In this document: in pieces, positions 23,287 to 34,487 of the stretch | Layout: the number at the start of each line of letters is the position of its first letter | Position numbering within the stretch: the stretch's first letter is position 1 | Assembly: GCA_027924645.1 (NCBI GenBank) | Contig: BSBN01000495.1 | Coordinates: forward strand, 1,364,001 to 1,428,000 | Length of the DNA stretch: 64,000 nt | Direction: 5' to 3' | Source: Cunninghamia lanceolata | Taxonomy: Eukaryota; Streptophyta; Pinopsida; Cupressales; Cupressaceae | Translations under genes and position numbers: made by a program | The notes under the pieces: generated by a model | The model's database searches: none | What the model was told of the DNA's origin: nothing | What the model saw: only the letters and a program-made list of their open reading frames with translations

Positions 23287-24435
23287 ATGCCTCCTGAAAA
23301 TCATATGGCAAGAGAGAATTCTGAGTTGAGAGAAGTCTTAGAGGCAAGAGAAAAGGAGTTGAGGGACAGAAGAGAGCAGAATGCTGCAAGGGACAGAGAG
23401 TTGAGGCAAGTGAGAAGGGAGAATGCAACAATCTTGGATAGATTGGAAGCATTGGAGAAGAATCCTAGAAAGGATGAACAAGAAGGTTCAGAAGGAGATG
23501 AGGAGGTAGATGAGAATCCTCGTGAGGATGAGTTGGATGCTGAAGAGAAGAAGTTTGTGAGATTGCTAAAGGTAGTCCAAGGAAGTGGAACAAAGGCAAA
23601 CATAGAGTTACCTATCTATCAAGGGAAGATGGATAGTGAAGAGGTGTTAGGGTGGATAGATGCCTTGTATAATTTTTTTGAGTATGAGGAGATGAATGAT
23701 GAGAAGAAGATCAAGTTTGCAAAAACAAAACTGAGAGGAACAATACTTACCTGGTGGAGTAGTGTGCAGATAGAAAGAATGGCTAGAGGTGCATCAAGAA
23801 TCACTTCTTGGGGTAGGATGAAGGATATGATGAAGGATCAATTCCTTCCATCTGATTACTCCATTTAGACAAAGAGGATGAGGCAGAACCTGAAATAGAA
23901 GGACATGGATGTTATGTCCTATACTGAGCAATTCCATAAGCTTAGTATCAGAGGAGGATTGGAAGATGAAGAGGAGAAGGTGGCAAGATACCTTAATGGG
24001 CTTAGGTATAACTTGCAAGATGAGACTGGTTTGTGAGTACCAAAATCACTTGGAGATTATTTTCAATTGGCCATTAGGGTTGAAGAAAGGGTGAAGAGGA
24101 AGCAAGAAAGACAAGGTAGTGGAAGAGGAAATAGAGGTAGGGGCAGACCTACTACTGAAGTTCAGAACAATAATGAGAAAGGTAAGGAGATGTCTACTGA
24201 ACAGAGAGGTGGATATAGAGGTGGAGGTAGCTTTGGCTCAGGTAGAGAAGTGTTCCCAGGTAGATGTTATCACTGCAATGAGGTGGGACACACATCTTTC
24301 AACTGTCCTAAGAAGGATGGTGTTGACAAGACCAAGGATAGAAGAGTTCACTTGGCACAAGAGGAGGAGAAGCCAGACAAACCAGAAATGTCATCAACCT
24401 CTCCAATGTTGGTTGGAGAAATGCTCATGGTGTAA
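23287..24435 (+). pseudogene. Gag with zinc knuckle (gypsy type)
   Basis: The ATG at 23287 opens a long charged helical segment rich in Glu/Arg (coiled-coil-like, residues about 10-75). Then comes the capsid-like core with LPIYQGKMDSEEVLGWIDAL and RGTILTWWSSVQIERM. The first stop is TAG at 23866-23868. Beyond it the same frame continues (SYTEQFHKLSIRGGLEDEE, then RYLNGLRYNL), with further stops near 23897 and 24035. A basic RG-rich stretch and the CCHC knuckle CYHCNEVGHTSFNCP (24263-24307) follow, ending at TAA 24433. A modest number of stops breaks an otherwise well-kept gag. Confidence 0.88.
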
Positions 24436-24444
24436 AGAGGCAAG

Positions 24445-24924
24445 ATGCAGCAACCACCACAGGTATCTATTTTTAGAACTCATTGTTTAAGCCATGGAAA
24501 GATATGCAAGTTGATTGTAGATTCAGGTTCTCATGATAATCTAGTTTCTTGGGAAATGGTGAATAAGTTGGGATTGAAAACATTTGATCATCCTAGTCCT
24601 TACAATGTCACTTGGGTGAGTCAAGAGAAGCAGGTAATGGTTACTAAGAAGGCATATGTTGATTTTACAATTGGTCCATATCAGGACTATGTTTTGTGTG
24701 ATGTTATTCCTATGACATGTGGGCATATCATTTTGGGTAGACCATGGCAGTATTCAAGGAGGACAATTCATGATGGGTATACTAATACCTATGTAGTGCA
24801 CAAAGATGGTAAGATGTTCAAACTGATACCTTTACCTTGTGAGGAGAAGAAGGAACATGTTGTTATTTTTTTTGGAAAGAAGTTACAGTTGAATGTGCAG
24901 GTTAAGGATGATTGCAAGCAATAG
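24445..24924 (+). pseudogene. Retropepsin-like frame (gypsy type)
   Basis: An open frame of 159 codons follows gag after one stop. It contains GKICKLIVDSGSHDNLVSWE with the catalytic DSG, then VDFTIGPYQDYVLCDVIPMT and GHIILGRPWQYSRRTIHDGY, the standard layout of plant gypsy proteases. It is the longest intact domain in this element. In a full element RT would follow. Here the frame ends at 24924 and no RT is found. Confidence 0.88.
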
Positions 24925-25310
24925 GAACAGTTGCAACAACAGAAGGTGGATGACAGTCTTAGAAAGCAGTAGGCTTGGGACTTGAGTTATGTCAAAGTTG
25001 GAGACATTGAGTGCCCTATAAAGAGGTAGAAGAAGGAAGGCAAACAACAGATGGTACAGGGAGGAATGAATCAGAACCTCCAGATGGGAAGAGCAACAGT
25101 ATTGCAGCAGCAAGGTCCTAGACAAGGACATCATAACAAGTTTTATGGTTCTAACACTGTTTACACGAGTCATGCAGGATGGAGAAGGAGGAAGATTACT
25201 CTTGGAGAGTTCATGTTTTCTAGTCAGAGGAACATTCCAACAAGATGGAAGAATGGTTGGAGTAGATCCCCTAACTCTTGGGACAAGAGTTTTCATCATG
25301 TCGGGGAGTA
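24925..25310 (+). other. Post-protease spacer, pol tail and purine tract
   Basis: Stop-riddled sequence with a Gln-rich piece, then a last segment translating RNIPTRWKNGW near 25230-25260. This is like the end of gypsy pol before the 3' LTR. The purine tract CGGGGAGTA sits at about 25302-25310. The expected RT, RNase H and integrase (about 3 kb) are absent, consistent with one internal deletion. Confidence 0.7.
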
Positions 25311-26842
25311 TGGTGCAGGAGCACCAAGATGTCTAGATTTTACTTGATTTACAAGTTGTTTGGTTTGTTTAAAAAAAGGTCTTTGAGACCATATTCTATG
25401 TTGTAATAAGGCTTGTAGCCAGGTTGTAAATGGAATATGTCCAAATGACTATGAATCTACTATGGTTATGTTATTAGTCCTAGGTAAGACAGTCTTGTGG
25501 CAAAAAGACAGTCATAGGAATCATTTGAGTTTTAATGTTTGTAAGGGGAGTCATTTAAATGTTTGTAGCCTATAAAGGCACGTCTTGGGTTAGGAAGAAT
25601 GTCTACACCTTGTCATAGGTTAAACCTTATGTTAAAAAGTAGATTAGTCATAAAATAGTCCAAGAAAAGATAGTTTCTATATCAATCTTTTGAACAACAG
25701 TTAAAAAGCAAGAAAGAGATCGATGGTTTTAGGCAGTTTTGATTGACCCAACCATTGCATGCAAATGTTAAGGCTTGTTTTAAGCCAAGGAAGGTTTTTG
25801 TTTGTGGAGAAGATTTGAAGGAATAGAAGAAAAGAACAAAAGGACCTCTATTTACTATTTTTTCTATTTTTCTAAACTTTTTTTTTGCTGTTATCAGGCC
25901 ATACCCGCGCCTGTACGGAATTTTCATGGCACAAGGGTATAATGGATGGATAGAGTACTGAAATAGCTTTGCATTGAATCTTGTTTGGACACCTATCATT
26001 AATCTTGGTTAGAGAAATCATGGTTCTTCTGCAGACTGTCCAAACCTTGCTGTCTCCTTCACAAATTCGCTATTTTTCTTTGTTGTTCGTACCTGTATGG
26101 CCTGTAGGTGGTTGAAGTTTGTAATGCATGGTTAGAGTGGAGAGTTAACTTTCCTTTACATTTGGTTTGGGCTCTTGACACCCTTGTTTAGCTTTGTATT
26201 CCTCCTTGATCTGAAAGTAGGTTTGAAAACCTAGTTTAAGGCTTCTTTTGATAGTCTGATGGTATTCTTCCCATTCCATTGATCCTTTCAGTTACTGATC
26301 AATGGAATGGGTTGTATCATAGTTAATACTAAGTCTTGTGAAGGTTTGCGAGGCAGGAGGACGGTTGAGGGCGAGTTTTTCAAGTAAATGACTCTGCAGA
26401 AGTCTTATGTTGGAATATTGAAGGAGGACAGCAGCAACTAGGTATGTTTGACATGTTATTACTTTGAAAATGAAGACATTAGGTTGAATGCATGTTATAT
26501 GATTGGTAAGTGGTAATGAGAATATTTTTGTGTTGAGGGAGACCATCCCAAGGTGGTTTGTGTGACTGTTATTCCAATGGAGCAGCAATGCCATGACAGT
26601 TTATGAGGCTGCTGTCCTACAGAACCTGCATAGTGGTTTGGCTAGAAACCTAGATGGAGTCTTGATGGATTTGGGCATCTTGGAAGGTGTCTTGGAGTCT
26701 ACTCTCTTTTTTGTGTTATGAACATGCAAAGTGTTGTGAAAGCCCTACATCAAGAGAAGTTGTGAAACAAATGAACCTTGAGAGAGGCCTGTGACTGAAG
26801 TCTTGAAGACTTTTGTCCTGCTCTCCTAGATGCTCTGCATCA
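25311..26842 (+). repeat. 3' LTR of gag-protease element
   Basis: It begins TGGTGCAGGAGC and ends GCTCTGCATCA, followed by the TSD GTTAC. It is collinear with 21675-23207. Confidence 0.93.
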
Positions 26843-26847
26843 GTTAC

Positions 26848-26997
26848 CTTCCATGTAGGATGACACATCATCATGCCAACTACCAAAAGATGACAAAACA
26901 GGACTTACATCCAAAAGACATTAATAGGCAATAAATAAATACATACAATTAATTAATACAAGGAATTACCAAGGTTGAGACACCTTAATTCCCAACA
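26848..26997 (-). repeat. Outer copia 5' LTR, second piece
   Basis: It continues the LTR cut at 21674 (CTTCCATGTAGGATGACAC matches 16422 onward) and ends AATTCCCAACA, followed by the TSD CAAAT at 26998-27002. Confidence 0.92.
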
Positions 26998-27002
26998 CAA
27001 AT

Positions 27003-28124
27003 GAAGCTACCTTCATTTAAAGGTAATAAAATATTCACATATATAAACAAATAGATTTATATTATTCTAAATAAAAAAATTATTTGGTGACATTATTTTT
27101 TAGTAAAATATTTTCCTTTGTTTGTATTTTTGAAAGGAGAATATTTTTAAAATAAGTTTTTCAAAGGAGAAGTGGTTTTAGTCAAACTTTCAAAAGAGAG
27201 GATTATTGTGACACATTTTTTCAAAGAAAAGGATGGGAAATAAAATATTGGGAAATATAGGACAATGTTTTCATATTTGATAGAAAAAGACAAGAAGATA
27301 AATGAAGAAAGAGTGCAAAAATATTTCAAAGAGAGAAGTTGCATTTCTTAATATTTATTCTTTAGTTTAAATATCAAATAGATTAATTAGGATATAAATT
27401 TTAAGTGTTTCTTTCATCAAGATCCTTCTACATGGTTTAAATGTTATGAATCTACTTATTTGTGTGGCACCTCTATATATCTTGCTCAAGATTTTTTTGA
27501 TTATTTTTTCCTTGCAAGTAGCTCCGAAAGATTAGGCTAGAAATCCTATGCTCAGGGTTTTAAAATAGTCACAAAAGAGCTATCATTTTTGGCTAATCTA
27601 TATTCCCCAAAAAAGGTCTAATGAAGTGAGGAGGGATTAAACTTCAATACTCAAGCCTTAGACAACCTCTATACATAGCCTTGAGGTTCCTTGTACCTTC
27701 AAGTATACTGGGAAACCTCATATAATTATTTTTGAAACATCTATCCCTAGGCAACATTCAACTTCTATTATATGTGACACAATGGTAATTGGTTAGCCTT
27801 ATGAATTTTATCACACCATAACTTAGAGATGAGATAGTGGGCTAGGAGAATGGTCTATCCTCCATAGTTCCACTATTTATTAACATAATTAGTATATTTG
27901 TTAGCTCTTAGACCAAACACACTTGTAGAAGCCTTCCCTCTTTTTTAATTTGAGTGTTCTTTGAATATCTTTTGTGTATATTATTGTAGTTTGTTTCTTT
28001 CTCATTATGTTTATTTCTACTAGATCGAGTCTTTGTTTAGTATCCTCTTTTTTGGTCAACCTCTAGTACTTAAATTCTAAACAAGAATTTTGTCCACCTG
28101 TATTGCATTAAATTGTACTCTAAG
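27003..28124. other. Anonymous AT-rich spacer
   Basis: No gene supported. It starts with ACCTTCATTTAAAGGT, a near palindrome also seen near 47910 and 48113. The rest is AT-rich with short A/T runs. Confidence 0.5.
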
Positions 28125-29223
28125 TCACACTATGGGATCAAATATCTCCACATGCTAACCCTCCTTGTGTGTAGGCCTATAGGATGCCTACACTAGCTGC
28201 AAAGTTGACTCAATGGGTACCATCGCTGCTATGATCTGACTAACAAAGTCGCGCCAAGTACTGGAACCAACTACAGATAATAAAATCATCATCATGTCAG
28301 CATCTCAATCAAATCAATTTCATTCTAACATCACTACAAGCATAATAACAAAAATATAATCATTACCTGGATCACCCTCCTTCCATAATGGATCATGTGG
28401 AATGGCAACTGTGTTGGTATCTATAGTCATCCCAACTATTGGGGGCATCATAGTGGGACCACCACTTGACTCTCCATGCTTGAAGTGACACTGTACTCCT
28501 CTGGCTGTGTGTTGTGGTCGTAGGCTATGAGCTCGGACCTCAGGTCCCTCCTCGTCGACTCTTACACCCTCCACTATTTGGCATCATCTACCTTTCATCA
28601 TTAGCACCGATGGATCCTCCTCCTCCTCATCATCTCTCACATAATCTCTGCCACTGTCTCTCTCTCCTCCCTCTAACTCATCGGCTTGCTTGGTCCATAA
28701 TCTGGATTGCAAATAGGATGATCATCGGGAAAGATAAGCGCAGTGCATGCTATCTCCCACCATGCTATATATGTTGGGCTCACACCTACATCGTTAACAT
28801 CAAAGACAGGATCATCATCCTCTATATCATCATCATGATCACTTGGCACCATGTCTATGATGGTGAGTCATGCCCTATCCTGAGGCCGCAGCCCACAATG
28901 TCATGACCTTGCGTAGAATGACCATATGGTGGGAACTCCCTACATTCATCTGAACTGCCTCATCACTCTATCATAGTAGAAGGAAACTATGATGTGATCT
29001 CGGTGACCGATCAGCAACCAATCTCTTTGTATCCTCACTAGTTACCTCCTCTATCCCATCCATAATCTACATCTCCTATATGGTTTCCACGTGATGGCCT
29101 CAGGTTGTAGCCTGTCGAATATGATCCTCCATAATAGTAAATCTCCATATCTCCATGATCCTCTAAGATCGAATGCCCACACCTATAGGAGCGTGCATAT
29201 CATCAAGTTGTGTGCCTCATAGT
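28125..29223 (-). pseudogene. Plant mobile domain (PMD) pseudogene, C-terminal part
   Basis: On the minus strand, directly after the solo LTR, the frame continues the PMD fold with LLxVWAFDLRGSWRYGDLL (x marks a stop), then EAITWKPYRRC. Next is IIVSFYYDRVMRQFR and GVPTIWSFYA, matching the DRVLRQFG...IP hallmark of PMD proteins. Further down lie an acidic stretch and the closing STWRDFVSQIIAAMVP before a TGA at 28125-28127. PMD proteins are transposase-linked or domesticated (MAIN-like) nuclear proteins in plants. Many stops occur, so it is not expressed as a full protein. Confidence 0.75.
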
Positions 29224-30277
29224 TTTCGGGAATCAAGGTGTCTCAACCTTTGCAAGTTTCTAGCATTTATTATTTAATTGTATTTATTTTTTCCCTATTA
29301 TTGTATTTTGGATGCAAATCCTATTTCATCACTTTGTGGGAGTTGGCACGGTGATGTGTCATCCTACATGAAAGGTGACCACATGTATTTTTTGTCCTCA
29401 TATGAGGAGATAGGCATTCCACCTTGTGGTAGAAGAGTTTTGCCATGTTTCGGCATCTTTCGGGTGTTGTAAGAGGTTTATGACGTGTAAGAGTTATGAC
29501 AGATTCCTATTACAAAATCTATGACATGTAAGGGCCAGAAATGGAAGATTATATGACAGGTGAAGACAAGTGTCCAAAAGCATCTTGCATGGGGAAGTAG
29601 GCACCCAAGTTTGACTATGACAAGGTTGTAAGAGAATCTGCTATTAATAGACAGTAATGACAGATTCTCTTACAATTGTAAGAGTTGTCATATATGATAG
29701 ATTTTATGACATTGTAAGAGCATCTGTCATACCTTAATTGGGTAAATTTGGGGTGCCCAAGTTGGGGGGTTGTAAGGGATGAAATAGAATCACTTACAAG
29801 TGTCATACACATGTTTTATGGCCTTGGAAATTGGGCCACATGGATTTAGACGAGTTCCTTGTGTGACTTGCTCTAGAAGCTACCTCCATTGTACTACTTC
29901 TCTATATAATCAGGTGTTTGAAGATGGAGTTTGTATCACAGGTTTACAGGTACTGTTATGCTACCGGATTGACTCCAGACACGAGTGTCGAAGACCATTG
30001 AAGCTTGCATTGCAAGTGTATTCTAAAAATTCTTTCATATTTGTTAATACATTGTGTAGGTTTCTGAGTGTGGGGTTTTTCACCCAATAAGGGTTTTCCC
30101 CACCATAAATCTTTGTCTCTCTTCTTCTGTCTACTTTCTGGTTCTTGTGTTTTGCTGCAATATCTCATGTTAATGGTTTAACATTGCTTTAATAGTTAGG
30201 ATAGTTTTGAATTTGCATAGCCCTCTCCTCATTAGATTAGTGTAGGAAGCATTTTCCGCACACCTTGCTTCCTTTCA
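29224..30277 (+). repeat. Solo LTR of the outer copia family
   Basis: The sequence is the reverse complement of the outer copia LTR. It starts near TTTCGGGAATCAAGGTGTC and ends GCACACCTTGCTTCCTTTCA. It carries the same GGGTTTTCCCC module at 30071-30102. ATAGT flanks both ends (29219-29223 and 30278-30282). No internal region is present, which fits LTR-LTR recombination. It sits in the opposite orientation to the full element and inside the PMD gene. Confidence 0.9.
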
Positions 30278-31239
30278 ATAGTGTACATAGAGACCCAAAT
30301 CATAATATAAGTGAGCAAGCATACTCCATCCCCATGAGTATATTGTCCTCTACTCCTCCATGACTCTAATGGTATTGACTAGGCCTCCATGAAGGTGTGT
30401 GCATCGTCCATCCTATGTAACAACTAATGTGATGATAGCGATCATGATGCGACATACGGTCGGTATAACAGTCATACCCTACTCTAAAAGCCTAATGTCA
30501 ATGTGTCCTCGAGCACTTGATGGTACTGTGTGTCCTAGGTATTATAGATGGCTCACACGAGTGTAGTCCTTAGACCTCTGCTCTGTGACCCTAACCACCT
30601 CTCCATGCCCAGGTAATCATAGTATATAGTGCACATCCTCTACGATCATAATAATCTCTCCTGTCAGAAGATGAAAAGTGGATGTATATGTGTTACATCG
30701 CTCCATGAGTGCCATCAACATAGAAAGGTCCAATATGTCATCTTGGGCATAGTATACACCCACCATAATCCAACATCTCACAAATGTCCCATCTTTGTGT
30801 CAATAAGTGTGCCCGATCAACTACATAGTAATGTGTATTGACAACTGTTGGCATGCTCTCACATCCCTAGGAGATCTTGAGACATAGAATGCAAATTATA
30901 CATCAAACTTCATTCTTAATCACTTCATCAACAATAAAAAAAAAGAATAATTAGCCTTGTCCTAAGACCAAGGCACCCAGACAGGTCTAGGGTGCTCAAG
31001 GAAGGACCTAGGTTCTCAGAAGGGCCTGGGGCACTCTAAGAGGATAATGGAGCCCTAGGTTGAAACTGAAAAGTGTCCCCTAGGCCCACTTTGGCTCAAT
31101 ATTTGAAAAAAATCATAAAAATAATCACATAAATAAATTTACAAGTCGGATAGATACCTACCTCATGCTTGTCAAGTCGCTCCACTTAGCTCCATAGTGC
31201 TTCCAACCTTAGTGGTTGATACGACCTTCGGCTCACCAT
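30278..31239 (-). pseudogene. Plant mobile domain (PMD) pseudogene, N-terminal part
   Basis: On the minus strand the possible ATG at 31239 opens MVSRRSYQPLRLEALWS followed by a stop. A GT-type splice donor (GAG/GTAGGT) lies near 31162, so a first exon is possible. The second block (about 30900 to 30278) reads DILDLSMLMALMERCNTYTS, then TFHLLTGEIIMIVEDVHYIL and LPGHGEVVRVTE. It ends with YSWGWSMLAHLYYDL just before the solo LTR. These are the PMD hallmarks (TFHLxxGE, EDV, LPxxGExV, YSWGSAxLAxLY). Several stops are present. Confidence 0.78.
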
Positions 31240-31317
31240 GATGGCTCTCCTCCTTGGTTTATCTCCTCAATGACTGAAAATGACAATAGAATGGTAAAAT
31301 GTGTGAACTACTTTTAC

Positions 31318-31325
31318 TATTTATA
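31318..31325 (-). promoter_or_regulatory. Candidate TATA box upstream of PMD gene
   Basis: TATAAATA on the minus strand lies about 80 bases before the proposed ATG at 31239. Spacing suits a plant core promoter. The support is positional only. Confidence 0.35.
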
Positions 31326-31329
31326 GTAA

Positions 31330-32065
31330 AAAGCTAGAACTCCTGATTACTATCTAGGACCGAAGACCACTTTTTCTATAGACACCTCTTCATCTAAACA
31401 TCGATAACTTAGGCTAGCAAACTCTGACTCGAGTGTCATTCATTGCATTTGAATCCTAGTTCCATCATCTTCATAACCATATGTTTTTCATCTCAGTGTT
31501 ATTTGTTAGAATGACCCTACCAAAACATAATCATCAACATTCTTTCTCTAGAAAGTCAGAGTGGAAAGATTGCCACCCTATTTATACATTTTGAAGTAGC
31601 AAGCAGAAACAGAGGGGCATATATCTACCCGTGAATTTTTCTCTCAACGCCTTTCCCCTTTAGAGTTTTTGGAATTAAAAAGTACACTTGTTGGTTGCAA
31701 GTTTATCTTATCACACTAATGCTATGGTTTGTAGGATCATAGACTTGGGGCTTCACCCTCTTACACAGTGACAATCTGCATCCTCTACAATATCCTTTTT
31801 GATATCCTTTTAGCAATATGTTTTTACTTTCCTATCATTTAGTTTGCATATGCACATAGTGTCATATGATTGCTAAAGTGGGTGCTAAATGTTGAGTCAT
31901 AAATTGTGTACACTTGTGTGTAGGGATAATTTCACTTTGTTTAACTCCTCTCTTTAGTGGTCCCAAGCCTAATCCATTTTTAGGTGCACCTTAAAACCTC
32001 CTTTTGGCCCCATTTATAGAGAATGTCATGATCCTGAGAAATGAACTAAGCTTTGGAGTTAGCCC
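31330..32065. other. Anonymous flank
   Basis: No gene seen. The right end (AGCCC at 32061-32065) is the target site of the Sirevirus-like element and continues at 39369 after that insertion. Confidence 0.5.
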
Positions 32066-33438
32066 TGTTGCAAGTATGGGCCTAACCGGTGTTGTCATTG
32101 ATATCAACATACTCCTGTTGCATTGATGATAAGGATTGGATGAGCTGTGTGCTAAGGATATTGAGAAAATTAGTCCTAATTAGGAACAGAGAATAGTGAA
32201 GACAGTGAGCTAAAGATCCTAGATAAGATGAAGATCAGAGGATGCACCTCAAAGGGTTTGTAGATATGTGTCTTAAGATGAGCTAGTAAAGATTTCAAAG
32301 GTCCGCATGAAGATCTGAAGAAGTTATGGCCACTTAAGTAAAACCAGCTCTGGCAGATGTTTAGAGGTGACAGTGTGCCACAGATAGGTCTGGTGAGATT
32401 TGGAATTGAAATATCCTATTCTGCGGATTTGATAGAGTGTTTAGGAAGTCAATATGAATCGACAACTCAATTGGTTCATGGTCTGAAGGTCTGCAAGCAT
32501 CTATTCCATTATGACAATAATGACAGACTGTGTTCTTGAGGTCCCAGATGAAGGAGAGAAGGATTTTAATAAGAAGATGTAGTGTGGATGTTCTTGGTGA
32601 TTCAAGCAAGCTTCTAGAGGTCTTTGGATCATGTCCAGTTCATGTTGGTGGTTCGCATTGGAGTTTGAGCTCACAATTGAAGAATTACTTCCAGATGATG
32701 GTGTTCTTCCTCAGTGTGGCTGACCGGATGAGTTACACATCCTGCAGATGATTTTGAAAATGCTATGTGAAGATTGGCATGCTCCTAGAAGAAGATTGAA
32801 GTCTTAGATCTGTGTGGCTGACAGTGTGTTGATCCGCATGAAGTCTTTTGTATTTAGTCATGATGTGTTTAAGTATTTACTCTGTAGTGTTTGCCGACTT
32901 CGATGATTATTCCTAAGTTGATGTCTTGTATAAATAAGGAATTGTAAAGTCATTTCAATTGTATCTTGTGGAGATGAGAGTGAGGTAGAGAGGAGAAGAG
33001 CGAAAGGTAGAGCATAAGTTTTGGGCTTAATGGAACTGACTCAAGCATGGTGAAGATGCTATTCTTCAGTTCAAGTATGTAATACTTATTATTTTGTAGA
33101 CAGTGTGTCTCCTGTAGTTAGTGAGCCTCTTGTGAGTAGTGTGTTTGGGCAGTGAGCCCTAATTGGCATGTGCCATTTTATTCTTTCTATTCTTCTAACA
33201 AAGAATACAATCTTGGGTTAGTCATCCCATGGTTTTTCACTTAACTAGGTTTTCCATGTTAAAAATCTTGGTGTCATATGTGTTAATGTGTTTTTGCTCT
33301 TGAATTGTTGCATTAAGTTTCCATTATTGATTTAATCATTATACTGTTGATTTAAGAAAAGGATTTAAGTTGTTAATTGCAAGAAATGTTTGGACAACTG
33401 GTTCACCCCCCTCTCAATTGTCTGTCCTAAATCTAACA
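32066..33438 (+). repeat. 5' LTR, Sirevirus-like element
   Basis: The ends are TGTTGCAAGTATGGGCC and CCTAAATCTAACA, 1373 bases, collinear with 37995-39368. Confidence 0.95.
32929..32936 (+). promoter_or_regulatory. TATA box in 5' LTR
   Basis: TATAAATA, conserved at 38859-38866 in the 3' LTR. It marks the likely core promoter, with about 500 bases of LTR downstream. Confidence 0.65.
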
Positions 33439-33440
33439 AT

Positions 33441-33452
33441 TGGTATCAGAGC
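33441..33452 (+). other. Primer-binding site, Sirevirus-like element
   Basis: TGGTATCAGAGC two bases after the 5' LTR, perfect initiator-Met tRNA type. Confidence 0.95.
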
Positions 33453-33494
33453 TAAGTTCCTCTAAAAGAGCTTAACCACTTGAGGAGATCCAGG

Positions 33495-34397
33495 ATGTCG
33501 TCCTACAAGAAGGATAGTTTGAAGTTTGATGGAACCAATTTTACTCTTTGGAAAAGTCACATGCAATGTCACTTGCAATGTATGGGAATGCAGTATTGGA
33601 CCATGGCTTCAAAAAAGTATACTCCTCCATAGAATGGTCTGAAATCTGTAGATGAAATCACAGATGCTGAAAACAATCTGCAGACTAAAGAAGCTCTTCT
33701 AAGTGCCTTTTCTAATTCAGAGCTGACAAATGTTGTTGACCTACAAACTGCTTTTGGGATTTGGGAAAAAATGGAACTTCTGCATGAAGGAGACAAGTAT
33801 GTTAAATGTGCAAAGCTATAGAGTCTGAAAGGAAAATTTGAAAATCTGAAGATGAGAGAAGATGAAAATATCATTACTTTTATGCCAAGAGTAAATGAGC
33901 TTATTTGTGGCATTAGATGTGCTAGTGAAGTCTTGGATGAAGATGAGATAGTTGGCAAAGTTCTCAAATCCCTTCCTAATTCTTATAAGTACAAGGTTGC
34001 TGCTATTGAAGAATTCAGATCTATTTTAGGTATTACAAGAGGTCAATTGGTTAGCAAATTAGCTGCATTTGAATTGACTAAGTTTGGAGATGCCCCTCCC
34101 AAGACTGAATCCGCATTCAAAGCTAGTGCCTCTGTGAAAGGAAAACAAAGGTTTGATCCAGGGGAGAACTCTTCAAGGAAACTATCATGGTATGAAAAAG
34201 CAAGAAAAGACTTGGAAGAAGACGAAGCAGAAGCTGCTCGACTTGAATCCCTTATTGCAAAAAGACTGCCAAGAGGATCCGGTAAGTATGAAGGGAAATT
34301 GCCTTTTAAGTGTTCTAATTGCAATAAGATTGGTCATTTTGCCTCAAGGTGTCCAGAAAGATTTTCAAGGCTAAACCCTACCAGATCAAGGTTCTAG
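33495..34397 (+). pseudogene. Gag of Sirevirus-like element
   Basis: The ATG at 33495 opens MSSYKKDSLKFDGTNFTLW, a typical copia gag start. TAG stops lie at 33630-33632 and 33819-33821. The frame 33852-34397 then stays open through FMPRVNELICGIRCASEVLD, LKSLPNSYKYKVAAIEE, a charged coiled-coil-like stretch (LEEDEAEAARLESLIAK) and the CCHC knuckle CSNCNKIGHFASRC. In the family it forms particles and binds element RNA. Only two internal stops break it before the terminal one, so it is one of the better-kept genes here. Confidence 0.9.
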
Positions 34398-34487
34398 AAG
34401 AATTGTTACTATGTTCATTAAGATTATGATAATGAAGGAGTAACAGATGATGAATCAGAAACATGAAACATATCTAGAAGTGACTGG

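Larger units (their letters stand above)
21675..26842 (+). mobile_element. Gag-protease-only gypsy-type LTR element
   Basis: Two long collinear LTRs (21675-23207 and 25311-26842, about 1.53 kb each) enclose only 2.1 kb. This holds a primer-binding site, gag with a zinc knuckle, a retropepsin-like frame and a short 3' tail with a purine tract. No reverse transcriptase, RNase H or integrase is present. A perfect 5-bp TSD (GTTAC) and the LTRs (about 3 differences in the first 130 bases by eye) show that it moved as a unit. It must therefore have used enzymes from a related element. Gag and protease motifs resemble chromovirus-type gypsy elements. Confidence 0.92.
9495..26997 (-). mobile_element. 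Outer Ty1/copia element with two nested insertions
   Basis: The left LTR is split into 9495-9632 and 15623-16571. The internal region is 16572-20772. The right LTR is split into 20773-21674 and 26848-26997. LTR ends are TGAAAGGAAG and CCCAACA, and the TSD CAAAT flanks the whole. Removing the two inserts leaves an element of about 6.3 kb. The domain order on the minus strand is gag, protease, integrase, RT and RNase H, which is the copia order. Gag resembles the UBN2/Tork-like family, but that lineage is tentative. It is dead by stops and frameshifts. Confidence 0.92.

Noticed and set aside
23301..23603. Minus-strand frame opposite gag
   Set aside because: It mirrors the Glu/Arg-rich gag coding strand and has no independent support.
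28514..28906. Plus-strand 130-codon frame
   Set aside because: It is antisense to the PMD pseudogene, which has clear motifs on the other strand.
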